64,000 nucleotides of DNA from JAFGPS01 sp964628465 (GTDB taxonomy: Bacteria > Planctomycetota > Phycisphaerae > Sedimentisphaerales > Anaerobacaceae). Made by a program: the position numbers and the translations under genes. Numbering within the stretch: position 1 is the first letter of the stretch; each line of letters opens with the position of its first letter. Of this stretch, positions 54,002 to 62,981 are shown one piece after another. The stretch is from contig CAZVOA010000010.1 of assembly GCA_964628465.1 (NCBI GenBank), positions 29,255 through 93,254 on the forward strand, read 5' to 3'. A model generated the notes under the pieces. That model did no database searches. It was not told the origin of the DNA and was given only the letters and a program-made list of their open reading frames with translations.

Positions 54002-54634
54002 ATGAATACAGAAAAAAGAGATTTTAATAATGAAGCCGCTTCGTGGGACGAAAACCCTGCAAGAGTCAAGTTGGCACAAAATGTCGCTGATGCAATATCG
54101 AAACAAGTCGAACTGAATCATGAAATGGATGTGATGGATTTCGGTTGTGGCACAGGATTATTGACCTTGAATATTCAACCTTTCGTAAATTCAGTAACAG
54201 GCATCGACAATTCTCAAGGCATGCTTGACATATTGAACTCAAAAATCAATAAACTCAAATTAAATAACGCAGGCTCTCTATTTGTTGACCTTGATAAAGG
54301 TGACATTATACATGGACAATATGACCTTGTAATAAGCAATATGACACTGCATCATATAAAAGATACTGATTCTTTATTAAATCAATTCCATAACATTTTA
54401 AAACCCGGCGGTTATTTGTGTCTATCAGACCTGGACCTTGATGATGGTAAGTTTCATGGCGACAATACAGGTGTATTTCATAATGGTTTTTCCAGGCGGA
54501 AATTGCAAAAATCTTTTACTATCGCGGGTTTTCAAAATATTACCGAAACCACAGCGGCTGAAATTACAAAACCAACTGCTGATGGAGAAATGAAAACATT
54601 CACAATATTTCTCATGACCGGCCGCAAAAAGTAA
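54002..54634 (+). CDS. Class I SAM-dependent methyltransferase
   Basis: Cytosolic protein of 210 residues from the ATG at 54002, preceded by AAGGA; an upstream ATG at 53984 adds six residues and has no site. The SAM-binding motif I is VMDFGCGTGLL, motif II GIDNSQGM, motif III DLVISNMTLHHI, and LKPGGYLCLSDLD follows, all typical of the UbiE/Methyltransf_11 type. The N-terminus EAASWDENPARV is common in this subgroup. Substrate unknown. Confidence 0.9.
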   Translation: MNTEKRDFNNEAASWDENPARVKLAQNVADAISKQVELNHEMDVMDFGCGTGLLTLNIQPFVNSVTGIDNSQGMLDILNSKINKLKLNNAGSLFVDLDKGDIIHGQYDLVISNMTLHHIKDTDSLLNQFHNILKPGGYLCLSDLDLDDGKFHGDNTGVFHNGFSRRKLQKSFTIAGFQNITETTAAEITKPTADGEMKTFTIFLMTGRKK

Positions 54635-54664
54635 ATTAACTCACCAAGTGAGAAAAAATTCGAT

Positions 54665-55273
54665 TTAATATTGCTGGCCGGATTGCAGCCATTGCTGGAG
54701 TTGATTCTGAATATTTTCTATGCCCTGCTGCCTCTCCTCCGGCGGTAAATCTCGCCATCCCTGAATAAGTTCACGTAAAAAAGTACGTTCTTCCATTACC
54801 TGTTCCGGAGGCATATATTGCCATCTCTGCATCACTTGCATGAATGCAATAATTGAGCCGCGGAATAACTGCATTTGTTCTTCCTGTGAAAGTGTACGAA
54901 GCCATGATGTCCACTGCTCCGCGTCCTGCCTTTGCTGTTCAGTTAATGTATATGTCTGTTCGTTCCGTACAGGTTCCTCATATACCGGTTCAGGCTCAGG
55001 TTCGACCGCGACTTCTGTCACTGGCTCAGGGATTTTTTCTATAACCGGTGGTATTGTGTACACTACTTCCGGCAATTCATCTGGAATATCAATATTTTGC
55101 TCTTCATCAATCTGCGCGGCTGGTTCCGTTTCAGTTGTGTCCGTTCTGAAGCCCCTTACAAGCATACCTATTCCAAAGGCGGCTGCAAGTATTAAAATAG
55201 AAATAATCAGCGTTTTTACTAAAGAGGAATTTTGTACATTATCTGTTTTTTCCATTCGCTTTTGATCTGTCAT
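54665..55273 (-). CDS. Membrane-anchored protein of unknown function with Pro/Glu linker
   Basis: A 202-residue protein with one N-terminal membrane segment (LVKTLIISILILAAAFGIGMLV, ~18-39). Then a Pro/Glu/Val-rich stretch (PEVVYTIPPVIEKIPEPVTE and similar) forms an extended linker, as in TonB-like or peptidoglycan-spanning proteins. The C-terminal ~90 residues are helical and rich in Gln, Glu, Arg and Trp (WTSWLRTLSQEEQMQLF, QRWQYMPPEQVMEERTF, GWRDLPPEERQQGIENI). No family is recognised. It is divergent to the pectate-lyase-like gene. Confidence 0.6.
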   Translation of the reverse strand: MTDQKRMEKTDNVQNSSLVKTLIISILILAAAFGIGMLVRGFRTDTTETEPAAQIDEEQNIDIPDELPEVVYTIPPVIEKIPEPVTEVAVEPEPEPVYEEPVRNEQTYTLTEQQRQDAEQWTSWLRTLSQEEQMQLFRGSIIAFMQVMQRWQYMPPEQVMEERTFLRELIQGWRDLPPEERQQGIENIQNQLQQWLQSGQQY

Positions 55274-55545
55274 TTTTTACCCCAACCATTTTTTTTATCG
55301 AATACTACAAATTTATGAAATTAAAATAACAGTATGTTCCCTTATTAATAAGAGTCACTGTTAATGATTATACCATGTTATTGTTGGAAAAGTTACTAAT
55401 AAAAATCATTTGTTTTGTTTTTTTGCTTAATTTATTAATATTTTCATTAGACTACTTCAAACTTTTCATATATAATTCCAAAAAAATTTACTTAATTATT
55501 AAATTTAGTATTCAAATCAACATTAGTTTTGGAAGGAGTAAATTT

Positions 55546-58500
55546 ATGGTTCGCACCACTCTTATTGTTTTTTTAATCACTCTTTGTTCACTTTCTATAT
55601 CGGCACAGACAGATCCGAACTATCGTCCGAGTTCTACTTCGATATATACCGAAAAACCTGATGATCCAGGAGCTTTGTTTTTAACAAAAGAACAGTTTCC
55701 TGATTTACATGCAGATGGTATTGGCGATGATTCTGATGTCCTGCAGCAAGCTGTAAGCAGAGCCAGCGGCGGTATTCTTTTCATTCCAGAAGGCACCTAT
55801 CGTATATCAAAAGGTGTTATCGTTGGAGGCGGTACCCGCTTAATCGGCTATGGAAAAGAAAGGCCAAAAATTGTCCTTGCAGCAAATTCTCCTGATTTTC
55901 AGTGGGGAACAGGAAAATATATGTTCCATTTTGCACAAAGAAGCCTTTCAACCGGAAATTCAGGTGCCGGAGGCGGCATGATGGGAGGTATGATGGGTGG
56001 AGGAATGATGGGCGGCATGATGGGAGGCAGAGGAGCAAATCAAGGTGAAAGACGCGGCGGCGGTCAGGGCGCACCAGCAATACCTGGAGCAGGAAATATT
56101 CAGGGAGCTATGGCATCGCAACCAGTAGGTGGATTTGGCGGCCAAGCCGGCGCTGCTCGCGGTGGCGCCCAACGTGGTGGTGGAAATCGCGGCGGCGGCA
56201 TGATGGGAGGAATGATGGGCGGCGGCAGAGGCGGCTACTTCAATGATGCATCAGAAACAACCTTCTACGGCTGCATGGATAATATTAATATTGAAATAGA
56301 AAATGGAAATCCAGCGGCTATCGCAGTTCGTTTTCATGTAGCCCAGCACAGTTATTTACGTCATATGGATATGAATATTGGAAACGCTTACGCCGGTGTT
56401 CAGGACATAGGAAATCAAAGCAATGATATTTATATTAAAGGCGGAAAATACGGAATTATCACTTTAAGAACCGCTCCAGTATGGCAATTCATTCTCATGG
56501 ATTCACACTTCGAAGGCCAGAGTGAAGCCGGTATCAAAACAATGGAAGCCGGTTTTACAATGATTCGATGCAGTTTTGATAATATGCCGGTTGCTGTTCA
56601 ATTATATATTGGAGAAGTTGAACAACTTTACGGCCGCGACCTGATAATGAATAATATTACTTTGGCTGGTTTCAGACATGGTAATTATGAAAATTTCCAT
56701 GCTACCGTAAATTTTGAAAATATAGCCTGCAATAACGTCCCAACTTTTTATTGGGGAGACGGATTTCTCAGAGCTCCATCTCAAAATTATGTAATGGATA
56801 AATTCTCAGCAGGTCTTGAAATTGGTCAGGACGGCAGAGAACTTGGTGTTATGATGAAACATAAGGAACATTCGGTTTCTCAACCCGCTCCTAAAGTTGC
56901 TTCTGATATTCCACAGTTGCCTCCAATGAGCGAATGGGTTACTGCAAGCTCAGTTGGTATATCTTCAGGTAACGACGGCCAGACTAATTCGCAGGCAATA
57001 AAAGAAGCGATGAAAACACATAAAGCTCTATATTTCCCTTCAGGAAGATATAGCTTCGCCGAACCGGTAAGACTTGAGCAGGAAACAGTCATAATCGGTT
57101 TGCACCCAAGCAGAACTTCATTTAACGTACAAGGAAGTGCTGCTGATGGTGAGCGTATCGGTGGTATAATCGCACCAAAGGGTGGAAAGAATATAGTAGT
57201 TTCCATCTCAGTTTCGCCCGGCGGATTTGCAGCCGTTCTCTGGATGGCCGGCCCTGAATCATTGCTGGATGACGTATCATTTGGCGGCGGTGGCGGTGGT
57301 GGTTTTGGTCGTGGCGGCGGCGCTGGTGCAAATACAGAAAGCACATTCCGTAATCCTGACCTTATGATAACAGATGGCGGCGGCGGAATTTTCCGAGGCG
57401 ACTGGCCGCACGGAACAAGTTCGAGCGAAGGTCTGGTTATTACAAATACTTCGACAAAAGGCAAGATTTATCAGATGTCAGTTGAACACCATAACCGTGT
57501 AGAACTTGTATTACAAAATGTCGAAAACTGGGAATTCTATGCTTTACAGACAGAAGAAGAAAACCCCGCCGGACATAGAGCAAATTCAATGCACATGGAA
57601 AATTGCAAAAACATTCTTTTTGCAAATACATACATGTATCGAGTTTCTCGTACTACATTGCCAACTACATACGGCATGATAATACGCAATTCTGACAATA
57701 TCAGATATGAAAATATGAAGGTATTCGCCCAAACCAGACTTGCATTCGATACAGCAATATATGTAGAAGACAGCAAAGTAGCGGTTCGTCAGCAATTTTT
57801 CACGAACTTTGTTGCAAATAAAAATATGCAGACTCCTGCCCCGCTTCCATTGCCAGGTAAGTTGTTCCAGACTGGAGCAAAACTTGAACAACTGGCAACA
57901 GGATATACAAATGCTACGGCTTTAACAACAGATCAACAGGGAACTGTGTATTTCTCTGATGACACAAATAACAGAATCTTAAAATGGAACGAAACTAATA
58001 AGGAAGCAGTTCAGATTGCCCAAACTCGAGATAATATTCAGGTTATGTCGTTTGTAGCTCCATCAACACTTTTAATGATAGGTAGAGGAAGCAACAGCGG
58101 ATGTCCGGTTTTCAGCCTAGATTTATCTCAAAACGAAGCCGCTCCACAGCAAGTCACAGGAGTATCCGAAGCACTTCCAGACACAAAGCTTATGATACCC
58201 CGTGGAATACATAACATGATGTCAATATTGGATGACCTGTTGGAAAATCGTAACTATGTATATAGTGGCGGTAATACAGCGGTTGCTTCCATACTTGAGA
58301 ACTCTCCTCGTCAGTATTTCTATGCACCTGGAACAAAAGTGGCCATCAAAGCCGGCGGTACATGGCGTCCGCTTCCGCAAAGTTCCAAAATGGATGCTTT
58401 TGCACCTGGCGACAAATTCTATGTATCCAGCGAAGATGACGGCAAGACATACAATGTAAAACTTCTTGGAAACGAAACTATTAAGCATAGTGTTTTTGTC

Positions 58501-58719
58501 GAACGTGGCGGAAATTGTGCAATTGAAGATTCAGCCGGTAATGTATATATCGCCAGCGACCAGGTTTATATCTACAACAGCAATGGCAAGCAAATCGGCG
58601 TTCTCGAAATACCAGAACGCCCGGAAAGCCTTGCTTTCGGCGGAACTGATAACAAAACTCTTTACATCGGAGCAAGAACTTCGCTGTATTCAGTACGCAC
58701 TGTGAATGCTGGAAAGTAA
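55546..58719 (+). CDS. Secreted pectate-lyase-like beta-helix protein with Gly/Met-rich insert and propeller
   Basis: Exported protein of 1057 residues from the ATG at 55546, which has a GGAAGGAG site and a good signal peptide; in-frame codons back to 55375 have neither. Two pectate-lyase-3-type beta-helix modules are seen: residues ~40-450 (FPDLHADGIGDDSDVLQQAV, LFIPEGTYRISKGV) and ~460-760 (GNDGQTNSQAIKEAMKTHKALYFPSGRYSFAEP, shortened here). Residues ~140-230 are a Gly/Met/Arg-rich low-complexity insert with MMGG repeats, and a second Gly run lies near residue 583. The C-terminus (~780-1055) is an SMP-30/NHL-like propeller (ALTTDQQGTVYFSDDTNNRI). It probably acts on acidic polysaccharide; no catalytic residue is assigned. 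Confidence 0.8.
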   Translation: MVRTTLIVFLITLCSLSISAQTDPNYRPSSTSIYTEKPDDPGALFLTKEQFPDLHADGIGDDSDVLQQAVSRASGGILFIPEGTYRISKGVIVGGGTRLIGYGKERPKIVLAANSPDFQWGTGKYMFHFAQRSLSTGNSGAGGGMMGGMMGGGMMGGMMGGRGANQGERRGGGQGAPAIPGAGNIQGAMASQPVGGFGGQAGAARGGAQRGGGNRGGGMMGGMMGGGRGGYFNDASETTFYGCMDNINIEIENGNPAAIAVRFHVAQHSYLRHMDMNIGNAYAGVQDIGNQSNDIYIKGGKYGIITLRTAPVWQFILMDSHFEGQSEAGIKTMEAGFTMIRCSFDNMPVAVQLYIGEVEQLYGRDLIMNNITLAGFRHGNYENFHATVNFENIACNNVPTFYWGDGFLRAPSQNYVMDKFSAGLEIGQDGRELGVMMKHKEHSVSQPAPKVASDIPQLPPMSEWVTASSVGISSGNDGQTNSQAIKEAMKTHKALYFPSGRYSFAEPVRLEQETVIIGLHPSRTSFNVQGSAADGERIGGIIAPKGGKNIVVSISVSPGGFAAVLWMAGPESLLDDVSFGGGGGGGFGRGGGAGANTESTFRNPDLMITDGGGGIFRGDWPHGTSSSEGLVITNTSTKGKIYQMSVEHHNRVELVLQNVENWEFYALQTEEENPAGHRANSMHMENCKNILFANTYMYRVSRTTLPTTYGMIIRNSDNIRYENMKVFAQTRLAFDTAIYVEDSKVAVRQQFFTNFVANKNMQTPAPLPLPGKLFQTGAKLEQLATGYTNATALTTDQQGTVYFSDDTNNRILKWNETNKEAVQIAQTRDNIQVMSFVAPSTLLMIGRGSNSGCPVFSLDLSQNEAAPQQVTGVSEALPDTKLMIPRGIHNMMSILDDLLENRNYVYSGGNTAVASILENSPRQYFYAPGTKVAIKAGGTWRPLPQSSKMDAFAPGDKFYVSSEDDGKTYNVKLLGNETIKHSVFVERGGNCAIEDSAGNVYIASDQVYIYNSNGKQIGVLEIPERPESLAFGGTDNKTLYIGARTSLYSVRTVNAGK
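55963..56235 (+). repeat. Gly/Met-rich low-complexity coding insert
   Basis: About 90 codons made almost only of Gly, Met, Arg, Ala and Gln. MMGG units occur at both ends (55975-56030 and 56194-56226) around a Gly/Ala/Gln middle. The GGNGGC-rich DNA is markedly GC-rich compared with its surroundings. It lies between strands of the first beta-helix. Confidence 0.85.
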
Positions 58720-58778
58720 CAAATGATTTAAATTGAGTTTATTGTTAAAATAGATAAACTTAAAAATAACGCAATGAA

Positions 58779-58816
58779 AAGCTCACTGGAAAATTAAATA
58801 TCCAGTGAGCTTTTTT
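58779..58816 (+). terminator. Rho-independent terminator after the pectate-lyase-like gene
   Basis: AAGCTCACTGGA pairs perfectly with TCCAGTGAGCTT across a 10-base loop, ending in six Ts. Confidence 0.93.
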
Positions 58817-58994
58817 ATTTGAACACTGCGTAATCAATCATATCTTCTTATTTAATAGACAGTTATCAAAAATAACACTATAACGCCCTTCTATTTTAAC
58901 ATTTTCAAAATAAATTGTTACTAATGAGCAATATTATGCCTATTACGTATAGATAGAAGTATATGATTAACATTTAGATTGAAAGGAACGTATC

Positions 58995-61616
58995 ATGTTA
59001 AGGCCATTATTCCAGCGCAAGTTGAGGTTGGCGTTTTTAATGCTGGCTTCGGCCTTACTTTTTTTAGCCGAACCAGTATTTGCAAGAAAAGATAATCGTT
59101 CATCCTCCGGGCGAGAAAACGAACAACAGCAAGCGGCTCCTGCCCCCGCACCCGTGCCATCTCCGGCTCCACCGGCACCAATTCCGCAGCCGGCATCTGT
59201 ATCGCGTCCTACAGTTGAGACTCAAAGCAGAAGTGCGGTTTCGATTCCATCGGTATCCGCTCAACCGCAATCAAGTACTCAAAGCCGCGTAATTACCAAT
59301 AATCCATCTATATCTGTTCGACCACAACCGAGTACTCAAAGCCGTGTTATCACGAGCAACCCTTCAGTTTCCGCTCCGAGCCGAAATGTAATTACTACAA
59401 CGAAACCTTCACAACCTCAAACAAGTTCTACAAGCACAATTTCTACGAATAGAAATGTTTCATCAAGAACAACTACAAATAATTCAATATCTCAAAACAA
59501 TGTGATATCCAATAGAAGCAGGGAAATTGCGAATTCTTCTAATAGAGCTTCCCAGCCGGCTGCAAGTCCAAATACTCGTATCAGCTCAGAACTCAGCTCA
59601 AACATTGGCGATACGATTGGCGCACAGCCAAAACCCACAACCAACATCCGAAAGCAGGAGAGTAACAGTTCCAGGAATCCAGTTTATCTGCCATTTGACA
59701 GGGAATCAGATTCACAGAGAACAACTCCTCAAACAAAGGTACAACAGCCGGCTGAAAGCTCGAACAATCGTATCAATTCTGAACTCAGATCCAGAATTGG
59801 TACCCAGATTAATGCCCAGGACAATTCGCAGTCACGAAATATAAGACAGTCAAATAATAGTGTTACGCCTCCTTTAAATTCGGAAAGGCAGCCGGTTGAA
59901 AATGTAAAAAGTAGAAGCTCATTAGACCGGGCGAATACTGATTTAGGAGTTATGATTAGTCCGGAAAGGACGCCTTCAATAGAATCAAGACAACCGGCTG
60001 CAAACCCGAATGACAGAACAACCCGCAACAGGTCGAGTATAGGAACTCGAATCGGCGAACAGGATACTCCACGTTCAACAACACAAATCCGTAATTACGT
60101 TGGTGATTTGGATAGAACAAATTCGAGTATCGGAGACTCCGCCAAACCAAGAGAAAGAACTGAACGAGTTGATTCGCAGGCAAGAGATAGTTCTCGCGGA
60201 ACAGTTGGCGATATACACACAAGAGCCGATAGAAGAGTTGAAAGGCCGCAGGCTGAAAGCGGCAGAACTTCCGATGATTCACTGAGCCGCGAAAGAATAA
60301 GCAGAGATACTTCAGGTACTCAATCCGCTATTACTGATTTACATGTAAGAGATTCTGACGGCAGACGTGACCTGCGTGTACATCGTTATGAACCAGTCCG
60401 GCCAACGAGAATAATAGTCCGTGACAGAAGACCATATTATAGAGATACACATCGTGACAGCTACATATACGTGGACCTCCATAACCGTGTCTATACAAGG
60501 ACAATAACGCCAACATATTATGTAAGAATTTGCTACGATAGAGGTTCATGGCTTACTTTCAGATATGTTTATCCTTACTATCAGCGGAAATATGTATTCG
60601 TAAGTCTCGGCGGATTCTGGCCTTCGGATTACTCATATATCCGCTATTACTGGTATGGCGCACATCCGTACAACTGGTATGGCTACTATCCAGTCGCCAG
60701 AGAAGTTGACCCAGATGTGAATTATTATACATATAATTATTATTACGGTGACACCTCCGGCGGATACGATACAGGCAGGGTTTTAGATTCTGAATATTTT
60801 GACACTACAACCCGCCAGCCGGCACCGCAACCGGCGGAAGCTACTCTCGCGGATACTTATTTCGATGAAGCAGTAAATGCTTTCGAAAAAGGTAAATATG
60901 ATTTAGCTATCGAAAAATTCTCCAAGGCAATGGCACTCGCTCCCGATGATATGATATTACCGTATGCTTATAGCCAGGCTCTTTTCGCGGCTGAAAGATA
61001 TTCCGAAGCAGCCCAGGTACTCAGAAAAGCACTTGATAAAGTCAAACCTGAACAGGAAGGTGTATTTTATCCTCGTGGCTTATATCCAGATGATGATGTA
61101 TTACTGGCGCAGCTTGATGAACTTGCGGAATATGTAGAAAAATACAGCTTCGATGCCGACCTGCAATTGCTGCTTGGTTATCAATTACTTGGAATAGGCG
61201 AGCTTGACAAGGCTCTGACTCCTTTGAGGAATGCAAGCCTTGATATGAATAACCAGAAACCGGCGGATGTATTACTGAATCTCCTGCTGAAAATTAAAGT
61301 AAACGATATTACATCGGGAGAAAACATAGAACCGGAAAAAGTTGAATCCGATGAAATAGAGCCGAATACAATACAGCTAAATAAAGCAGAGCCGGTGATC
61401 CGGGATGTTCAAAACTTCACTTTCCTGGCTTCAGAAGATTCGGCAACAGCAGCAATAAATGAAAATGAAGCAGCAGAAATTACCGACAGCAAAATAGTTT
61501 CCGAAGTTATCTCCGCGGATGAGCCAACAAATAAAAAAGCAAAAGAAGGAATCTTGCTTGCCACGCTTTTTGTGCTGGCCGGAAGTACAGGTTTGGGCCA
61601 TTTTCTGCATCGTTAA
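58995..61616 (+). CDS. Secreted low-complexity protein with Tyr-rich segment, TPR repeats and C-terminal membrane helix
   Basis: An 873-residue protein not assigned to a family. A signal peptide (~10-31, ending VFA) has an AAGGAA site before the ATG. Residues ~45-470 are low-complexity Ser/Asn/Arg/Gln/Pro sequence with degenerate repeats (QSRVITNNPS, then QPAASPNTRISSEL-like units). Residues ~475-595 are extremely Tyr-rich (YYVRICYDRG, YVYPYYQRKYVF, YYWYGAHPYNWYGYY). Residues ~615-760 hold TPR units (ADTYFDEAVNAFEKGKYDLAIEKF, AYSQALFAAERYSEAAQVL). A Glu/Asn linker and a last helix (GILLATLFVLAGSTGLG) end the protein, so it is anchored at the C-terminus. It resembles envelope or matrix proteins. 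Confidence 0.75.
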   Translation: MLRPLFQRKLRLAFLMLASALLFLAEPVFARKDNRSSSGRENEQQQAAPAPAPVPSPAPPAPIPQPASVSRPTVETQSRSAVSIPSVSAQPQSSTQSRVITNNPSISVRPQPSTQSRVITSNPSVSAPSRNVITTTKPSQPQTSSTSTISTNRNVSSRTTTNNSISQNNVISNRSREIANSSNRASQPAASPNTRISSELSSNIGDTIGAQPKPTTNIRKQESNSSRNPVYLPFDRESDSQRTTPQTKVQQPAESSNNRINSELRSRIGTQINAQDNSQSRNIRQSNNSVTPPLNSERQPVENVKSRSSLDRANTDLGVMISPERTPSIESRQPAANPNDRTTRNRSSIGTRIGEQDTPRSTTQIRNYVGDLDRTNSSIGDSAKPRERTERVDSQARDSSRGTVGDIHTRADRRVERPQAESGRTSDDSLSRERISRDTSGTQSAITDLHVRDSDGRRDLRVHRYEPVRPTRIIVRDRRPYYRDTHRDSYIYVDLHNRVYTRTITPTYYVRICYDRGSWLTFRYVYPYYQRKYVFVSLGGFWPSDYSYIRYYWYGAHPYNWYGYYPVAREVDPDVNYYTYNYYYGDTSGGYDTGRVLDSEYFDTTTRQPAPQPAEATLADTYFDEAVNAFEKGKYDLAIEKFSKAMALAPDDMILPYAYSQALFAAERYSEAAQVLRKALDKVKPEQEGVFYPRGLYPDDDVLLAQLDELAEYVEKYSFDADLQLLLGYQLLGIGELDKALTPLRNASLDMNNQKPADVLLNLLLKIKVNDITSGENIEPEKVESDEIEPNTIQLNKAEPVIRDVQNFTFLASEDSATAAINENEAAEITDSKIVSEVISADEPTNKKAKEGILLATLFVLAGSTGLGHFLHR

Positions 61617-61623
61617 TTCGTAT

Positions 61624-61642
61624 CATGGGCAACCTGCCCATG
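61624..61642. repeat. Perfect short palindrome after the TPR gene
   Basis: CATGGGCA and TGCCCATG flank ACC. There is no T run, so I do not call it a terminator. The motif ATGGGC...GCCCAT recalls the 26-bp element at 32945 and 62944. Confidence 0.5.
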
Positions 61643-61679
61643 CTAAAAAGAAAGAATCATTGTATTAGGGTGTTTTGTT

Positions 61680-61706
61680 TGTCATGTTGAGCGGAGCGAA
61701 ACATCT
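61680..61706 (+). repeat. Half copy of the dispersed CHAERSEAS-type repeat
   Basis: tgtcatgttgagcggagcga and the following aacatct match one arm of the repeat inside GH115 (tgtcatgctgagcgaagcga... on that gene's strand) with few differences. Only one arm is found, in the intergenic space before the propeller gene. Confidence 0.6.
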
Positions 61707-61752
61707 GGCTTGCGAACGGAAAAATTAAATAGGGAGTGAAAGGAATTTTGTA

Positions 61753-62901
61753 ATGAAATCCGCAATTACTTTATTTATCATTCTTTTAGTTTTACCGCAA
61801 AACTCACTAATGGCGGCTAATGAAAGATACGAATTCATAGTCTCGCCTTCAATTGATAAGCAGGAAAATCCGGATATCCACGGGGACATAGTTGTCTGGC
61901 AGGAATATATTTCCGAATACGGAGATTATGACATTATAGCGGCTGATATCAACGATATGAATCAGCCGCCCTTCTTTAGTACGAATGCCGCCAGTGACCA
62001 GACAAATCCGGCTGTTTTTGAAAATCATATCGTTTGGCAGAGTCTTATAGAGGGAGAAGACTCTGCCGACTGGGATATTCGAATGGCCGACATCAGTGAC
62101 CCGAATTTTCCTATTTATGCGATAACAAATTATGCTAATAACGATGAAATAAATCCAGCGATTCATGGCAATATTATCGTATGGGAAGATGGAATACCCG
62201 GATATTTTAATATTTACGGCGCGGATATTACGATACCTTCCTCACCGGCAGTGTTTCCTGTCACTAACGTGAAATTCGACCAGGGCAAACCTTCGATATA
62301 TCGAAATACAGTTATATGGGAAGATTCATACTTCGGCGACTGGGACATTTACTCCGCGGATATCTGGATGAGAAACAAGCCGCTTGAATATCCTGTTTCG
62401 CTTGTCGATTATGACCAGAGGAAACCAGTGATTTCAGGTGACACAGTAGTCTGGATGGACAATTACTTTGGCGATTGGGATATATACGCCGCTGACCTTT
62501 CCGATGTCAAACACCCTGTCGAAAAGGCAATTTCCATAAATACATGGGACGAAACCAATCCTGATGTTGATGGCAATATAATCGTCTGGCAGGCATGGAA
62601 AAGTAACAACTGGGACATCTTCGCGTATAATATGACCACAAGACAAACTTACCAAATTACAAATGACAGCCACGACCAGACGAATCCCGCGATAAGCGGG
62701 AAAACAATAGTCTGGCAAGACAACAGACTTGGCAAAGATTTAATTTTCGGCGCGATTTTGAGCGATATAGAAGCTGCGTATTGCACCCATAATTTAGCCG
62801 CCGATATTAACAAAGATTGCAAAGTAGATGAAGAAGATTACATCATAATGTCAAACATGTGGTTGGATTGCAGCCTCTACCCCCCCGAAGCATGCCCATA
62901 A
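61753..62901 (+). CDS. Secreted TolB/PD40-like beta-propeller with a dockerin loop
   Basis: Exported protein of 382 residues with a signal peptide ending near LMAA. Seven or so blades repeat a core like DQ-x-NPAI-x-G-x-x-IVWQD and WDIYAADI (for example NPDIHGDIVVWQE, NPAIHGNIIVWED, KPVISGDTVVWMD, NPAISGKTIVWQD), the pattern of cell-surface TolB-like propellers. The C-terminus has one complete calcium-loop motif, DINKDCKVDEEDY, followed by a Cys-containing end (DCSLYPPEACP), so the dockerin is a half or diverged one. It has a GTGAAAGGA ribosome site. Confidence 0.85.
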   Translation: MKSAITLFIILLVLPQNSLMAANERYEFIVSPSIDKQENPDIHGDIVVWQEYISEYGDYDIIAADINDMNQPPFFSTNAASDQTNPAVFENHIVWQSLIEGEDSADWDIRMADISDPNFPIYAITNYANNDEINPAIHGNIIVWEDGIPGYFNIYGADITIPSSPAVFPVTNVKFDQGKPSIYRNTVIWEDSYFGDWDIYSADIWMRNKPLEYPVSLVDYDQRKPVISGDTVVWMDNYFGDWDIYAADLSDVKHPVEKAISINTWDETNPDVDGNIIVWQAWKSNNWDIFAYNMTTRQTYQITNDSHDQTNPAISGKTIVWQDNRLGKDLIFGAILSDIEAAYCTHNLAADINKDCKVDEEDYIIMSNMWLDCSLYPPEACP

Positions 62902-62943
62902 TATTAACCACAGATTAACACTGATTTTCACAGATAACAAAAT

Positions 62944-62969
62944 GTAGGATGGGCTTCAGCCCATGCTGT
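62944..62969 (-). repeat. 26-bp dispersed element, copy 2
   Basis: gtaggatgggcttcagcccatgctgt is the exact reverse complement of 32945-32970. It lies between the propeller gene and the AlpA-like gene, on the 3' side of both. Confidence 0.8.
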
Positions 62970-62981
62970 GCTCTATCTTCA

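Noticed and set aside
55375..55545. Upstream in-frame extension of the pectate-lyase-like gene
   Set aside because: A 57-residue hydrophobic, Lys/Ile-rich extension without a ribosome site; GGAAGGAG and a proper signal peptide sit at 55546.
55817..56172. Minus-strand reading frames opposite the Gly/Met-rich insert
   Set aside because: They are mirror images of the low-complexity GGN codons, rich in Pro, Ser and His, without ribosome sites.
61624..61642. Terminator of the TPR/Tyr-rich gene
   Set aside because: Strong palindrome but no T run on either side; more likely a dispersed repeat.
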